From contig CAZHLJ010000001.1 in the NCBI GenBank assembly GCA_964533215.1, positions 1,302,001 to 1,366,000 of the forward strand: a DNA stretch of 64,000 nt. The letters run 5' to 3'. Shown here one piece after another: positions 41,660 through 49,788 of this stretch (position 1 is its first letter; each line of letters opens with the position of its first letter). The stretch is from Bact-08 sp964533215 (GTDB lineage: Bacteria > Bacteroidota > Bacteroidia > Bacteroidales > UBA932). The notes beneath the pieces were generated by a model, which saw only the letters and a program-made list of their open reading frames with translations, was not told the origin of the DNA and made no database searches. The translations under genes and the position numbers were made by a program.

Positions 41660-42556
41660 ATGGAACAAAAAAAATCACGGGAAAATGTACAATGCTTTCA
41701 TGCAAGAGTGAAGGAACCAGAAGAATTGATAGAGTTTTTGAGTATTCACTTTGCAGGTAAAAGCCGTAGTGGATTGAAATCCATGCTATCTAAAGGACAG
41801 ATAAGTATTAATGGAAAGCCTCAAACCAAATTTAATTTTCCTCTTCAAACGGGAGATGATGTTACATTTGGTCTCGGTAAACCAGTTTATGAATTCAGGC
41901 ATCCTAAAATTAAAATAGTGTTTGAAGACAATGACTTGATCGTAATAGAGAAGTCTGAAGGCTTACTTGCTGTTGCTACCGATGGGGGAAGGGATGAAAT
42001 GACCGCATTTGGCATTCTATCTGACTTTTTGAGACGAAAAGATCCCCGAAACCGCTTGTTCGTTGTGCATCGCATTGACAGGGAAACGTCCGGTTTAATT
42101 ATGTACGCCAAAACCAGGAAGGCGCAGCTGACATTACAGGATAATTGGTATGAAAATGTAACCGAAAGGGTTTATATCGCTGTTGTGGAAGGCGTTCCGG
42201 CAAAAGAAGAAGATACGATCTTTTCCTATCTGAGAGAAAGTAAGGCTTGCAAGGTTTATTCAAGCAAAATAAATAACGGAGGAAAAGAAGCTGTCACTCA
42301 TTATCGTATTTTGCGCAAAAACAAACAATATGCAATGCTTAAGGTAGAACTTGATACAGGCAGGAAAAATCAAATTCGGGTACATATGCAAGAAATTGGG
42401 CATCCCATTATTGGAGACAAAAAGTATGGTGCAGGCATTTCTCCCATTGGGCGCATAGGGCTACACGCTGCCGTATTGGCATTTGTACACCCCATCACAG
42501 GAGAATCCATGCGTTTTGAAACATCCATCCCCCGTAAATTTTCGGGACTGTTTTAA
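41660..42556 (+). CDS. RluA-family 23S rRNA pseudouridine synthase
   Basis: Converts specific uridines in RNA to pseudouridine. The N-terminal S4-like RNA-binding part has KSMLSKGQISINGKPQTKFNFPL (residues 40-62). The catalytic motif HRIDRETSGLIMYAK carries the nucleophile Asp140. LDTGRKNQIRVHMQEIGHPIIGDKKYG is the usual C-terminal block. Length 298. The exact target (RluA, C or D type) cannot be told from sequence. Confidence 0.92.
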   Translation: MEQKKSRENVQCFHARVKEPEELIEFLSIHFAGKSRSGLKSMLSKGQISINGKPQTKFNFPLQTGDDVTFGLGKPVYEFRHPKIKIVFEDNDLIVIEKSEGLLAVATDGGRDEMTAFGILSDFLRRKDPRNRLFVVHRIDRETSGLIMYAKTRKAQLTLQDNWYENVTERVYIAVVEGVPAKEEDTIFSYLRESKACKVYSSKINNGGKEAVTHYRILRKNKQYAMLKVELDTGRKNQIRVHMQEIGHPIIGDKKYGAGISPIGRIGLHAAVLAFVHPITGESMRFETSIPRKFSGLF

Positions 42557-42622
42557 AATCTTCTACTATTAAACTTATTGCTGTGAGTTTCGTCTAAATT
42601 TTCATAACCCAATTCACATATA

Positions 42623-45202
42623 ATGAAAAAATTGTTTCTAATATCTGTATCCTTAGTGTTTTTCAGTTTCTTACAAGCGCAGAACAAACCTTTGGACAAA
42701 TCGGTCTTTGATACATGGAGATCCATTGAAAGCTTTTCTATCTCGGATAATGGCTCATGGAGTTTTACTCAGTACAAGAACAAGAAGGATGGCTTTATAC
42801 TAGTGGTGAAAATGAAGGATAACTCTTTTACTGAAAGTATTGTCGGCGGGGAGTTCGTCAAATTCTTCAATAACCAGAAATCTGCTGTCTATAAGGTAAA
42901 AGATACCCTCTTTGCTGTTAAATTAAGCACTAAGGAATTTAATAAGCTTGGTATTTGCAAAAAGGTAGAGACAGATAATGGATCGCCATATCTTTCTTAT
43001 TTCAAAGGTAAGACCCTTTTTATAAGGAATATCGAAAGTGGCAGATGTGATTCTATCCAGTCGGCAATTAAAAGTAGTTTTGTATATCCGAAAATGGCGG
43101 TTGCGATTATCAAAAGAGACAGCACAACCTCAATGATTGCGATCAATCTGAAGAATGATAATAAGTTATGTGTTGATACAATATATTCTTGCGTAAACAG
43201 GTATATCACAGATTTTTCTTCTAACAGCAAAGGTAGCAGGATCTTATTCTTTTCTGCCAAGGATAGTCTGGCAGAGAGAGGTATTGAGACAATATCAGTT
43301 GAAACAAACGGCAAGGGATTCAGCCTCCTGAAGCTGGATGATAAAGTACTCCCTGAAGGTATGTGCTTTAACTATAAAAAAGGGATTTCATTCTCATCTA
43401 ATGAAAAATACCTGAAGTTTGAAATTACATCTGTACAACCGATAAAAAAAGAGGTCAAGAAGAAAGAGATGAAACCTGCTTTTGAATATGAAATCTGGAG
43501 ATGGAGCGACACTCTTCTGCCAATTCAGAAGGAGAAGAACCAGATTGCCAGATCCAGCCTGAAATGTGTATACTACCCGGAGAGTGGGAAGTTTGTACAA
43601 GTGGCAAGCGGTCTTGGAGTATTTGTAATTCCTGATGAAAACTCGCAATTCGGATATGAATTCAACGATGCTCCGTACCAGTTCAAATCTCTATGGAAAT
43701 ATCCTCTTCCAAAGGATATTCATTGTGTAAATATTGTCACTGGAGAGAAGAAGATTCTTTTGAAGGAGTTTGAGGGATCTTTTGCCTTCTCGTCCTCTTC
43801 GCCTCAGATTTTTACATATGAGCCAAAAGAGGAGGGTTGGTTTGTTACCGATATCAATACATTGAAAAAAACGAAATTGTCTTCAAAGTTGCCCTATCCT
43901 GTAAAGGTAGTTGACTTTGACGAACCACAATTGCCGGGCTCTTACGGACAAGCAGGAATGACTGAAGATGGTAAATACTTTATTGTATATGATCAGTTTG
44001 ATATATGGGCTCTGCCAATTTCAGGCAATGGTGAACCAATCTGTCTTACAAATGGGTTTGGAAGGAGAAACAATATAAGATTCAAAATATTAAGCGATAC
44101 CGACAAGAGCACCAAATCTGAAAAGGTTAACCTTAAATCTACACTAATCCTTGAATCGGTCAATTTGGATAACAGATATGCTGGCTTTTATAGATTGGAG
44201 AAGGGGAAGAACCCTGTAAAACTGATAGAGGAGCCATGTAAATACTCTTTCGTTAAACCGCTGGGCAAAGACAAGTATATAATAAAGAGGGAGAGTTTTA
44301 AAGAGTCTCCAGATTTTTGGCTGGCTGACAATAATTTCAAGCCTGTTGAAAGGCTGACGGATCTGAATGATCAGCACAAGGGATATAGCTTTGGCGATTC
44401 AAAAGTCATAACATGGAATGATTCTTCAGGAACAAAGCAGACAGGTATTCTTTATACACCGGAAAATTATGATCCATCTAAAAAATACCCTACCATTGTC
44501 TACTTTTACGAGACTATGAGTCAGGAGACATATCTCTTCTATCAGCCCGCTCCAACTACTTCAGAAATCAATCCTGCGATGTTTGTAAGCAGAGGTTATG
44601 TTGTGTTCATGCCGGATATTCACTATGAGATAGGCTGGCCAGGAAAATGCTGTGTAAATGCAGTTGTCAGTGGTACAAAACATTTGATAGACTCTGGAAT
44701 AATCGATCCGAAAAGGGTTGGTGTAGAGGGTCACAGTTGGGGAGGATATCAGGTTGCTTTTCTGATAACCCAGACAAATCTGTTTACCTGTGCCTGTTCG
44801 GAGGCTGCTGTTGCGAACATGACATCGGCATATTCCGGAATACGTTCAGGAGCTGGTAAACCAAGAATGTTCATGTATGAATGCTCTCAAAGCAGAATAG
44901 GAGGAAACTTGTGGGAGAAGCAGGAAAATTATATAAAGAACTCGCCCATTTTCTATCTTGACCATGTGACTACCCCTCTATTATCAAGACATAGCGATGA
45001 TGATGAGGCCGTTCCATATTCTCAGGGCCTGGAATTGTTCCTCGGTCTCAAGAGGCTTGGAAAAGAGGTGTGGATGTTCAACTATAAGGGTGACGGACAC
45101 AATATAAGGAAGAGGGAGATTGCAGTTGACTGGACAAAGCGAATGGATGAATATTTTGACTATTATCTGCTAGGAAAGAAAAGACCAGACTGGATGAGAT
45201 AA
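42623..45202 (+). CDS. Exported S9-family serine peptidase
   Basis: Prolyl-oligopeptidase-type peptidase, probably periplasmic. The signal peptide ends near FLQAQ. A beta-propeller-like N-terminal portion of about 600 residues follows, then the alpha/beta-hydrolase domain with nucleophile GVEGHSWGGYQ, Asp in RHSDDDEAVPYSQG and His in GDGHNIRKRE. The 859 residues match related Bacteroidota proteins. It likely feeds on short peptides. It stands alone between rluA and the 7TM-HD gene. Confidence 0.92.
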   Translation: MKKLFLISVSLVFFSFLQAQNKPLDKSVFDTWRSIESFSISDNGSWSFTQYKNKKDGFILVVKMKDNSFTESIVGGEFVKFFNNQKSAVYKVKDTLFAVKLSTKEFNKLGICKKVETDNGSPYLSYFKGKTLFIRNIESGRCDSIQSAIKSSFVYPKMAVAIIKRDSTTSMIAINLKNDNKLCVDTIYSCVNRYITDFSSNSKGSRILFFSAKDSLAERGIETISVETNGKGFSLLKLDDKVLPEGMCFNYKKGISFSSNEKYLKFEITSVQPIKKEVKKKEMKPAFEYEIWRWSDTLLPIQKEKNQIARSSLKCVYYPESGKFVQVASGLGVFVIPDENSQFGYEFNDAPYQFKSLWKYPLPKDIHCVNIVTGEKKILLKEFEGSFAFSSSSPQIFTYEPKEEGWFVTDINTLKKTKLSSKLPYPVKVVDFDEPQLPGSYGQAGMTEDGKYFIVYDQFDIWALPISGNGEPICLTNGFGRRNNIRFKILSDTDKSTKSEKVNLKSTLILESVNLDNRYAGFYRLEKGKNPVKLIEEPCKYSFVKPLGKDKYIIKRESFKESPDFWLADNNFKPVERLTDLNDQHKGYSFGDSKVITWNDSSGTKQTGILYTPENYDPSKKYPTIVYFYETMSQETYLFYQPAPTTSEINPAMFVSRGYVVFMPDIHYEIGWPGKCCVNAVVSGTKHLIDSGIIDPKRVGVEGHSWGGYQVAFLITQTNLFTCACSEAAVANMTSAYSGIRSGAGKPRMFMYECSQSRIGGNLWEKQENYIKNSPIFYLDHVTTPLLSRHSDDDEAVPYSQGLELFLGLKRLGKEVWMFNYKGDGHNIRKREIAVDWTKRMDEYFDYYLLGKKRPDWMR

Positions 45203-45240
45203 TCCATAGGCTTGATATAGTATTTTGTTCAAAAATAAGC

Positions 45241-45248
45241 TATTTTTG
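45241..45248 (+). promoter_or_regulatory. Promoter -7 element TATTTTTG before the 7TM-HD gene
   Basis: TATTTTTG, 37 bases before ATG 45286 and after the S9 peptidase stop. No TTG at the 19-base spacing. Confidence 0.45.
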
Positions 45249-45285
45249 TCATAATGATAGTTTTGAATAAAATAAACCTGCAGTA

Positions 45286-47322
45286 ATGAAAATTGATGTC
45301 TGGATAAAAAAGAATAGATTCTATATAAATATATTCATTGCTGCTTTTATCATAACCTTGCTTATACCAAACGAGGGCAAGTTTAAATATGAGTATACAA
45401 GGGGAAGGCCTTGGCTATATGAAACCTTGGTGGCTCCGGTTGATATTCCGATACTTAAAAGCGAAGCTGAACTAAAGGCTGAAAAAAATGCCAAGGCTGC
45501 TGATATCATACCATATTACAGATATCTGGACAAAATAAAAGGAGAGCAGATTGCAGCCCTCATGAATCTTTTGGATTCAGGCACCAACTCTGTACTTGTA
45601 AATAACATAAGAGCGTCAGTAGAAAAAATTTATGATAGAGGTCTTGTCAATGAATTTCCGGATACAAATCTTCTTGGCAAAGTAATTATAATCCAGAAAG
45701 GACCTGCAAGTTATGAGTCTCCCGCACTTGAGGTCTTTACAAGGAGAAGTGGTCTGGAGTTCATCAAAGAGAAAATATTGGAAGAGTTTCCTAATAAACT
45801 ATATGTAAATGCAATAAGTGAATCCAAAATTGAACACTTACTTGTTCCTAATTTAATTATTGACAATAACACAACTCAGCTTGCTCACAAGAGTGCCTTG
45901 AGTTACATATCTCCAACAAAAGGTATTCTCTATACAGGTCAGATGATTGTTTCAAAAGGAGAGACAATAACTGCAGACATTGAACAACTGTTGGATTCTT
46001 ATAAAGCCGAATATGAGCTTAGCATGGGCTATTCGGGCAATCTGGCACTTCTTAAACTAGGTCATTTCCTTACAATAATGGGAGTTCTGGCTCTCTTTCT
46101 AATACTTCTTTATTTTCTGAAAAAGGAGATTCTTTTCGATCAGAACAAACTGAATTTCATGTTGCTTCAGATGATTGTAATAGTTTTGGTGACGGTTGTC
46201 GTCAAAAAGATCAATCCTGAATATCTTTTTGTTGTACCATATTCTGTGATAGCACTCTATATCACATCGTTTTTTACATCCAAGATAGTGTTGCCACTCT
46301 ACCTTCTATTCCTTCTTCCTGTTGTAATAATTGCGCAGAGCGGTTATGAGATATTTTTCATGAATGCGTTGGCAGGTGGCGTTGTGATAGCTGGCTTCAC
46401 AAGATGGAACAAAGGATGGCTGCAGTTTGTAAATTCCCTTGCGGTTTTTATAAGTCTGGCTCTATCCTATATATCATTCAGGCTTATCGAATATGGGTCG
46501 TTTACTGGAATAGATCCCTCTTACTTTATCTATTTCTTGTGGAACTCGCTTCTGATTGTTGCCTCATACCCTTTGATCTTTATTTTTGAAAAGATTTTCG
46601 GTCTTGTTTCAAACACTAAGCTAAGAGACCTTTCTGACGCTACATCGCCTCTTTTGCAGCAACTTTCAGATAAGGCTCCAGGGACATTCCAACATTCACT
46701 TCAGGTTGCGACATTAGCTGAAAGCGCTGCCAGAGAGATAGGTGCCTACGCACTGCTGGCAAGAGTCGGTGCTCTTTACCATGACGTCGGGAAAATGACC
46801 AACCCATTTCTGTTTATTGAAAACCAAAAGAACGGGGAGATTAACCATCACGATTCGCTCTCTTCAATGGAGAGTGCCTCTCTTGTAATACAACATGTGG
46901 AGGAGGGTGCAGAACTTGCAAGAAAAGCAAAGATACCTCAGATAGTAATCGATTTTATTCTGTCACATCACGGTCGGTCCAAGACAACCTACTTCTACAA
47001 CCAGTTTGTAAATAGTGGGGGGGACCCTTCGAAAACCGAAGATTTCAGATATAAGGGCATACTGCCTAGATATAAGGAACAGGTGATTGTTATGATTGCA
47101 GATGCTGTTGAGGCAGCTTCAAGAACATTGAAGGATTATTCCGATGAGAGCATATCTTCTCTTGTAGACAAGATGGTAGATATGAGAGTGTCCGATAATC
47201 AACTGGTAGATGCGGAGATATCAATCAGGGAGATTTCCATAATCAAAGAGGTTTTCAAGCAAAAAATCTCACAGGTGCATCATTCCAGAATTGCTTACCC
47301 AGCTTTGAAGAACCAACGATAA
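45286..47322 (+). CDS. 7TM-HD domain phosphodiesterase (PgpH-like)
   Basis: A 678-residue membrane protein: one N-terminal span (residues 12-28), an extracytoplasmic domain of about 230 residues, seven spans between about 260 and 440, then a cytoplasmic HD domain. Its metal ligands are visible in PGTFQHSLQVATLAE, ALYHDVGKM, NHHDSLSS and ILSHHGRS. PgpH relatives hydrolyse the second messenger c-di-AMP. That this one does so is inference from the family. It is followed 18 bp later by the GH5 gene. Confidence 0.92.
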   Translation: MKIDVWIKKNRFYINIFIAAFIITLLIPNEGKFKYEYTRGRPWLYETLVAPVDIPILKSEAELKAEKNAKAADIIPYYRYLDKIKGEQIAALMNLLDSGTNSVLVNNIRASVEKIYDRGLVNEFPDTNLLGKVIIIQKGPASYESPALEVFTRRSGLEFIKEKILEEFPNKLYVNAISESKIEHLLVPNLIIDNNTTQLAHKSALSYISPTKGILYTGQMIVSKGETITADIEQLLDSYKAEYELSMGYSGNLALLKLGHFLTIMGVLALFLILLYFLKKEILFDQNKLNFMLLQMIVIVLVTVVVKKINPEYLFVVPYSVIALYITSFFTSKIVLPLYLLFLLPVVIIAQSGYEIFFMNALAGGVVIAGFTRWNKGWLQFVNSLAVFISLALSYISFRLIEYGSFTGIDPSYFIYFLWNSLLIVASYPLIFIFEKIFGLVSNTKLRDLSDATSPLLQQLSDKAPGTFQHSLQVATLAESAAREIGAYALLARVGALYHDVGKMTNPFLFIENQKNGEINHHDSLSSMESASLVIQHVEEGAELARKAKIPQIVIDFILSHHGRSKTTYFYNQFVNSGGDPSKTEDFRYKGILPRYKEQVIVMIADAVEAASRTLKDYSDESISSLVDKMVDMRVSDNQLVDAEISIREISIIKEVFKQKISQVHHSRIAYPALKNQR

Positions 47323-47340
47323 ACTATAAATTCCGTATTT

Positions 47341-48630
47341 ATGAGAAATATAGTATTTCTTCTTTTACTTACGTGTGTATTTAACTCCTGTCAGCAGAAA
47401 ATTTCCGGTAACAATATTATCTATGTTAAGGACGGGCATTTTATAAAGAATGGCAAACCCTATTATTTCATAGGCGCAAATTTATGGTATGGGTCCATTC
47501 TGGCCTCTGAAGGGACGGGCGGTGATACAGCAAGACTTTGTAGAGAGTTGGATATGCTTAAAAACATTGGTGTGGATAATCTTCGTGTCCTGGTAGGAGC
47601 CGATGGCGAAAACGGAGTTGGTTATAAGGTTGAACCTGCGCTGCAAGTTTCTCCGGGAGTATATAATGACACACTGTTGCAGGGGTTGGATAGATTGTTG
47701 GCGGAACTTGGAAAGCGTGATATGAATGCGGTTTTGTATCTCAACAACTCATGGGATTGGTCGGGAGGATATTCTCAGTATCTTAAATGGACAGGCCATA
47801 AAAATGTGGCGGATTCAAATAAGGATAGCTGGGAAAATTATTGCGCTTATGTGACTCAGTTCCATGAAAGTGACAGTTGCAAGACACTTTTTGCCAACTA
47901 TGTAAGAGATATAGTCTCCCGAAGAAACAGCATCACAGGTATTCCATATAAAGATGATCCGGCGATTTTCTCATGGCAGGTATCTAATGAGCCGCGTGCT
48001 TTTTCCGATAAAAATAAAGAGCTGTTTGCCAATTGGATTGGAGATGTGGCAAGGATGATAAAATCAATCGACCCCAATCACATGGTCTCAACAGGCAGTG
48101 AAGGCAAGTTCGGCTGTCAGACAGATATGGCTTTGTTTGAAAAGATACATTCATATCCTGAAATTGATTATCTGAATATCCATATCTGGCCTTATAACTG
48201 GCAGTGGATAACAAAGGAGAGTCTAACTGAGAATCTGGATTCAGCCATTAAACACACTAAGGAGTATCTGGAAGAGCATGGAATTGTTGCCAAAAAGCTA
48301 AAAAAACCACTTGTTGTTGAGGAGTTTGGTTATCCAAGAGAGAGCTTCCTTTTCTCGCCGGGATCTTCGGTTGCAAGCAGAGACTCATACTATGAGTTTG
48401 TGATGGGATTGTTGGCTGAGAGCGCAAAAAACAAAGATGTCCTGGCCGGGTGTAATTTCTGGGCATGGGGCGGATTTGCTCTACCAAATCCTGATAATCC
48501 TTTTTGGGTAAGAGGTGATGACTATTGTGGTGATCCAGCTCAGGAACCTCAAGGTCAGAATTCCGTTTTTGCCAAAGACAGTTCTACACTGAAAATTATA
48601 AAGAGATACAATGGGTTATTGAGGAATTAG
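47341..48630 (+). CDS. GH5 glycosidase lipoprotein, mannanase-like
   Basis: A 429-residue lipoprotein (lipobox VFNSC, Cys17) with a GH5 TIM barrel close to beta-mannanases (GH5_7): YFIGANLWYG near residue 43, acid/base Glu217 in WQVSNEPRAFSD, YLNIHIWPYNW, and nucleophile Glu328 in VVEEFGYPRES. It likely cuts beta-mannan at the cell surface. Its stop overlaps the convergent galK stop. With GH92 nearby it suggests use of mannose-containing glycans. Confidence 0.88.
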   Translation: MRNIVFLLLLTCVFNSCQQKISGNNIIYVKDGHFIKNGKPYYFIGANLWYGSILASEGTGGDTARLCRELDMLKNIGVDNLRVLVGADGENGVGYKVEPALQVSPGVYNDTLLQGLDRLLAELGKRDMNAVLYLNNSWDWSGGYSQYLKWTGHKNVADSNKDSWENYCAYVTQFHESDSCKTLFANYVRDIVSRRNSITGIPYKDDPAIFSWQVSNEPRAFSDKNKELFANWIGDVARMIKSIDPNHMVSTGSEGKFGCQTDMALFEKIHSYPEIDYLNIHIWPYNWQWITKESLTENLDSAIKHTKEYLEEHGIVAKKLKKPLVVEEFGYPRESFLFSPGSSVASRDSYYEFVMGLLAESAKNKDVLAGCNFWAWGGFALPNPDNPFWVRGDDYCGDPAQEPQGQNSVFAKDSSTLKIIKRYNGLLRN

Positions 48631-49781
48631 AATTTTGAGTGTAATTCCCTTGCTCCATCTCCAATAGCCACCTCCATCACTCGGGGTATTTTTCTGAATG
48701 CAGAGTTATATCTTGCTGATACATTTTCGACCAAGGCATTGCAGGCATCTTTCTTAACCAGATTTATTGTACATCCTCCGAAACCGCCGCCCATCATCCT
48801 GGCTCCGATTACACCAGGGATTTCGGATGCTGCATCAACCAACGTATCCAGTTCCGGACAACTTACATTATAAAGTGTCTTCAGGCCGTTGTGTGAATCA
48901 TACATCAGCTTTCCGAATTTTTCATAGTCCCCTTTATCTAATGCCTCGCAAGCCGAAAGGACTCTTGAGTTTTCTTCGATGACATACTTGCATCTTTTGT
49001 AAGTTGTTTCACAAAGTTCATCCTTATGTTCGTGCAAAAAATCAAGCGATAGATCCCTGAGCGATTTGATATTGGGATTTATCTTGCTAAGAATCTCGAC
49101 ACCTTTTTCACAGTCGTCTCTTCTCTGGTTGTATTCAGATGCTGCGAGTGAGTGCTTAACCCGAGTATCTATCAATACGAGACAATATCCTTGAGGGTTG
49201 AAAGGCTTATATTTATATGTCAAAGATCTGCAATCCAGCAATAATGCACTCTCTTTCTTTCCAAACATAGATACAAACTGGTCCATTATGCCACATTTGA
49301 CTCCAATGTATTCATGTTCGCACTGTTGCCCGATTTTAACAAGATCCAGCTCTGAAAATCCAAAATCAAAAATTGAGTTGATTGAGAATGAGAAGAGATT
49401 TTCCAATGCTGCCGATGATGACAGACCGGCACCAACAGGGATGTTTCCGCCAAATACGCAATTAAAGCCATGAGGATTTTTGCCTCTCTGTCTCATAAGT
49501 TCTATTACTCCATAAATGTATTTTGCCCATTGTTCATCAGGTTTACATGCCCCGATTTTAAATTCAAGATACTGACTATAATCTATGGAATACAGCTTTA
49601 CAGTATCAGAGTAGTTCTTTTGGATCATTCCGTATATTGAGTCTGTAATGGATGCGGGCAGTACGAAACAGTCGTTATAGTCTGTATGCTCTCCAATGAG
49701 ATTGATTCGACCAGGTGCGCAAAAGAACCTACCTCGTGATGAAAATAGTTTTTCGAAATAATGGCTTATAGTTTTCAGCAT
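48627..49781 (-). CDS. galK: Galactokinase
   Basis: Phosphorylates galactose at C1 (Leloir pathway). GHMP-kinase motifs: APGRINLIGEHTDYNDCFVLP near residue 22, PVGAGLSSSAALE, and the C-terminal GARMMGGGFGGCTI. The start is ATG 49781 (MLKTISHYF; 384 residues). An upstream extension to 49832 runs back into the GH92 gene and is rejected. It begins 7 bp after the GH92 stop, so the pair is an operon for sugar use. No galT or galE in the window. Confidence 0.94.
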   Translation of the reverse strand: MLKTISHYFEKLFSSRGRFFCAPGRINLIGEHTDYNDCFVLPASITDSIYGMIQKNYSDTVKLYSIDYSQYLEFKIGACKPDEQWAKYIYGVIELMRQRGKNPHGFNCVFGGNIPVGAGLSSSAALENLFSFSINSIFDFGFSELDLVKIGQQCEHEYIGVKCGIMDQFVSMFGKKESALLLDCRSLTYKYKPFNPQGYCLVLIDTRVKHSLAASEYNQRRDDCEKGVEILSKINPNIKSLRDLSLDFLHEHKDELCETTYKRCKYVIEENSRVLSACEALDKGDYEKFGKLMYDSHNGLKTLYNVSCPELDTLVDAASEIPGVIGARMMGGGFGGCTINLVKKDACNALVENVSARYNSAFRKIPRVMEVAIGDGARELHSKF

Positions 49782-49788
49782 TTTATAA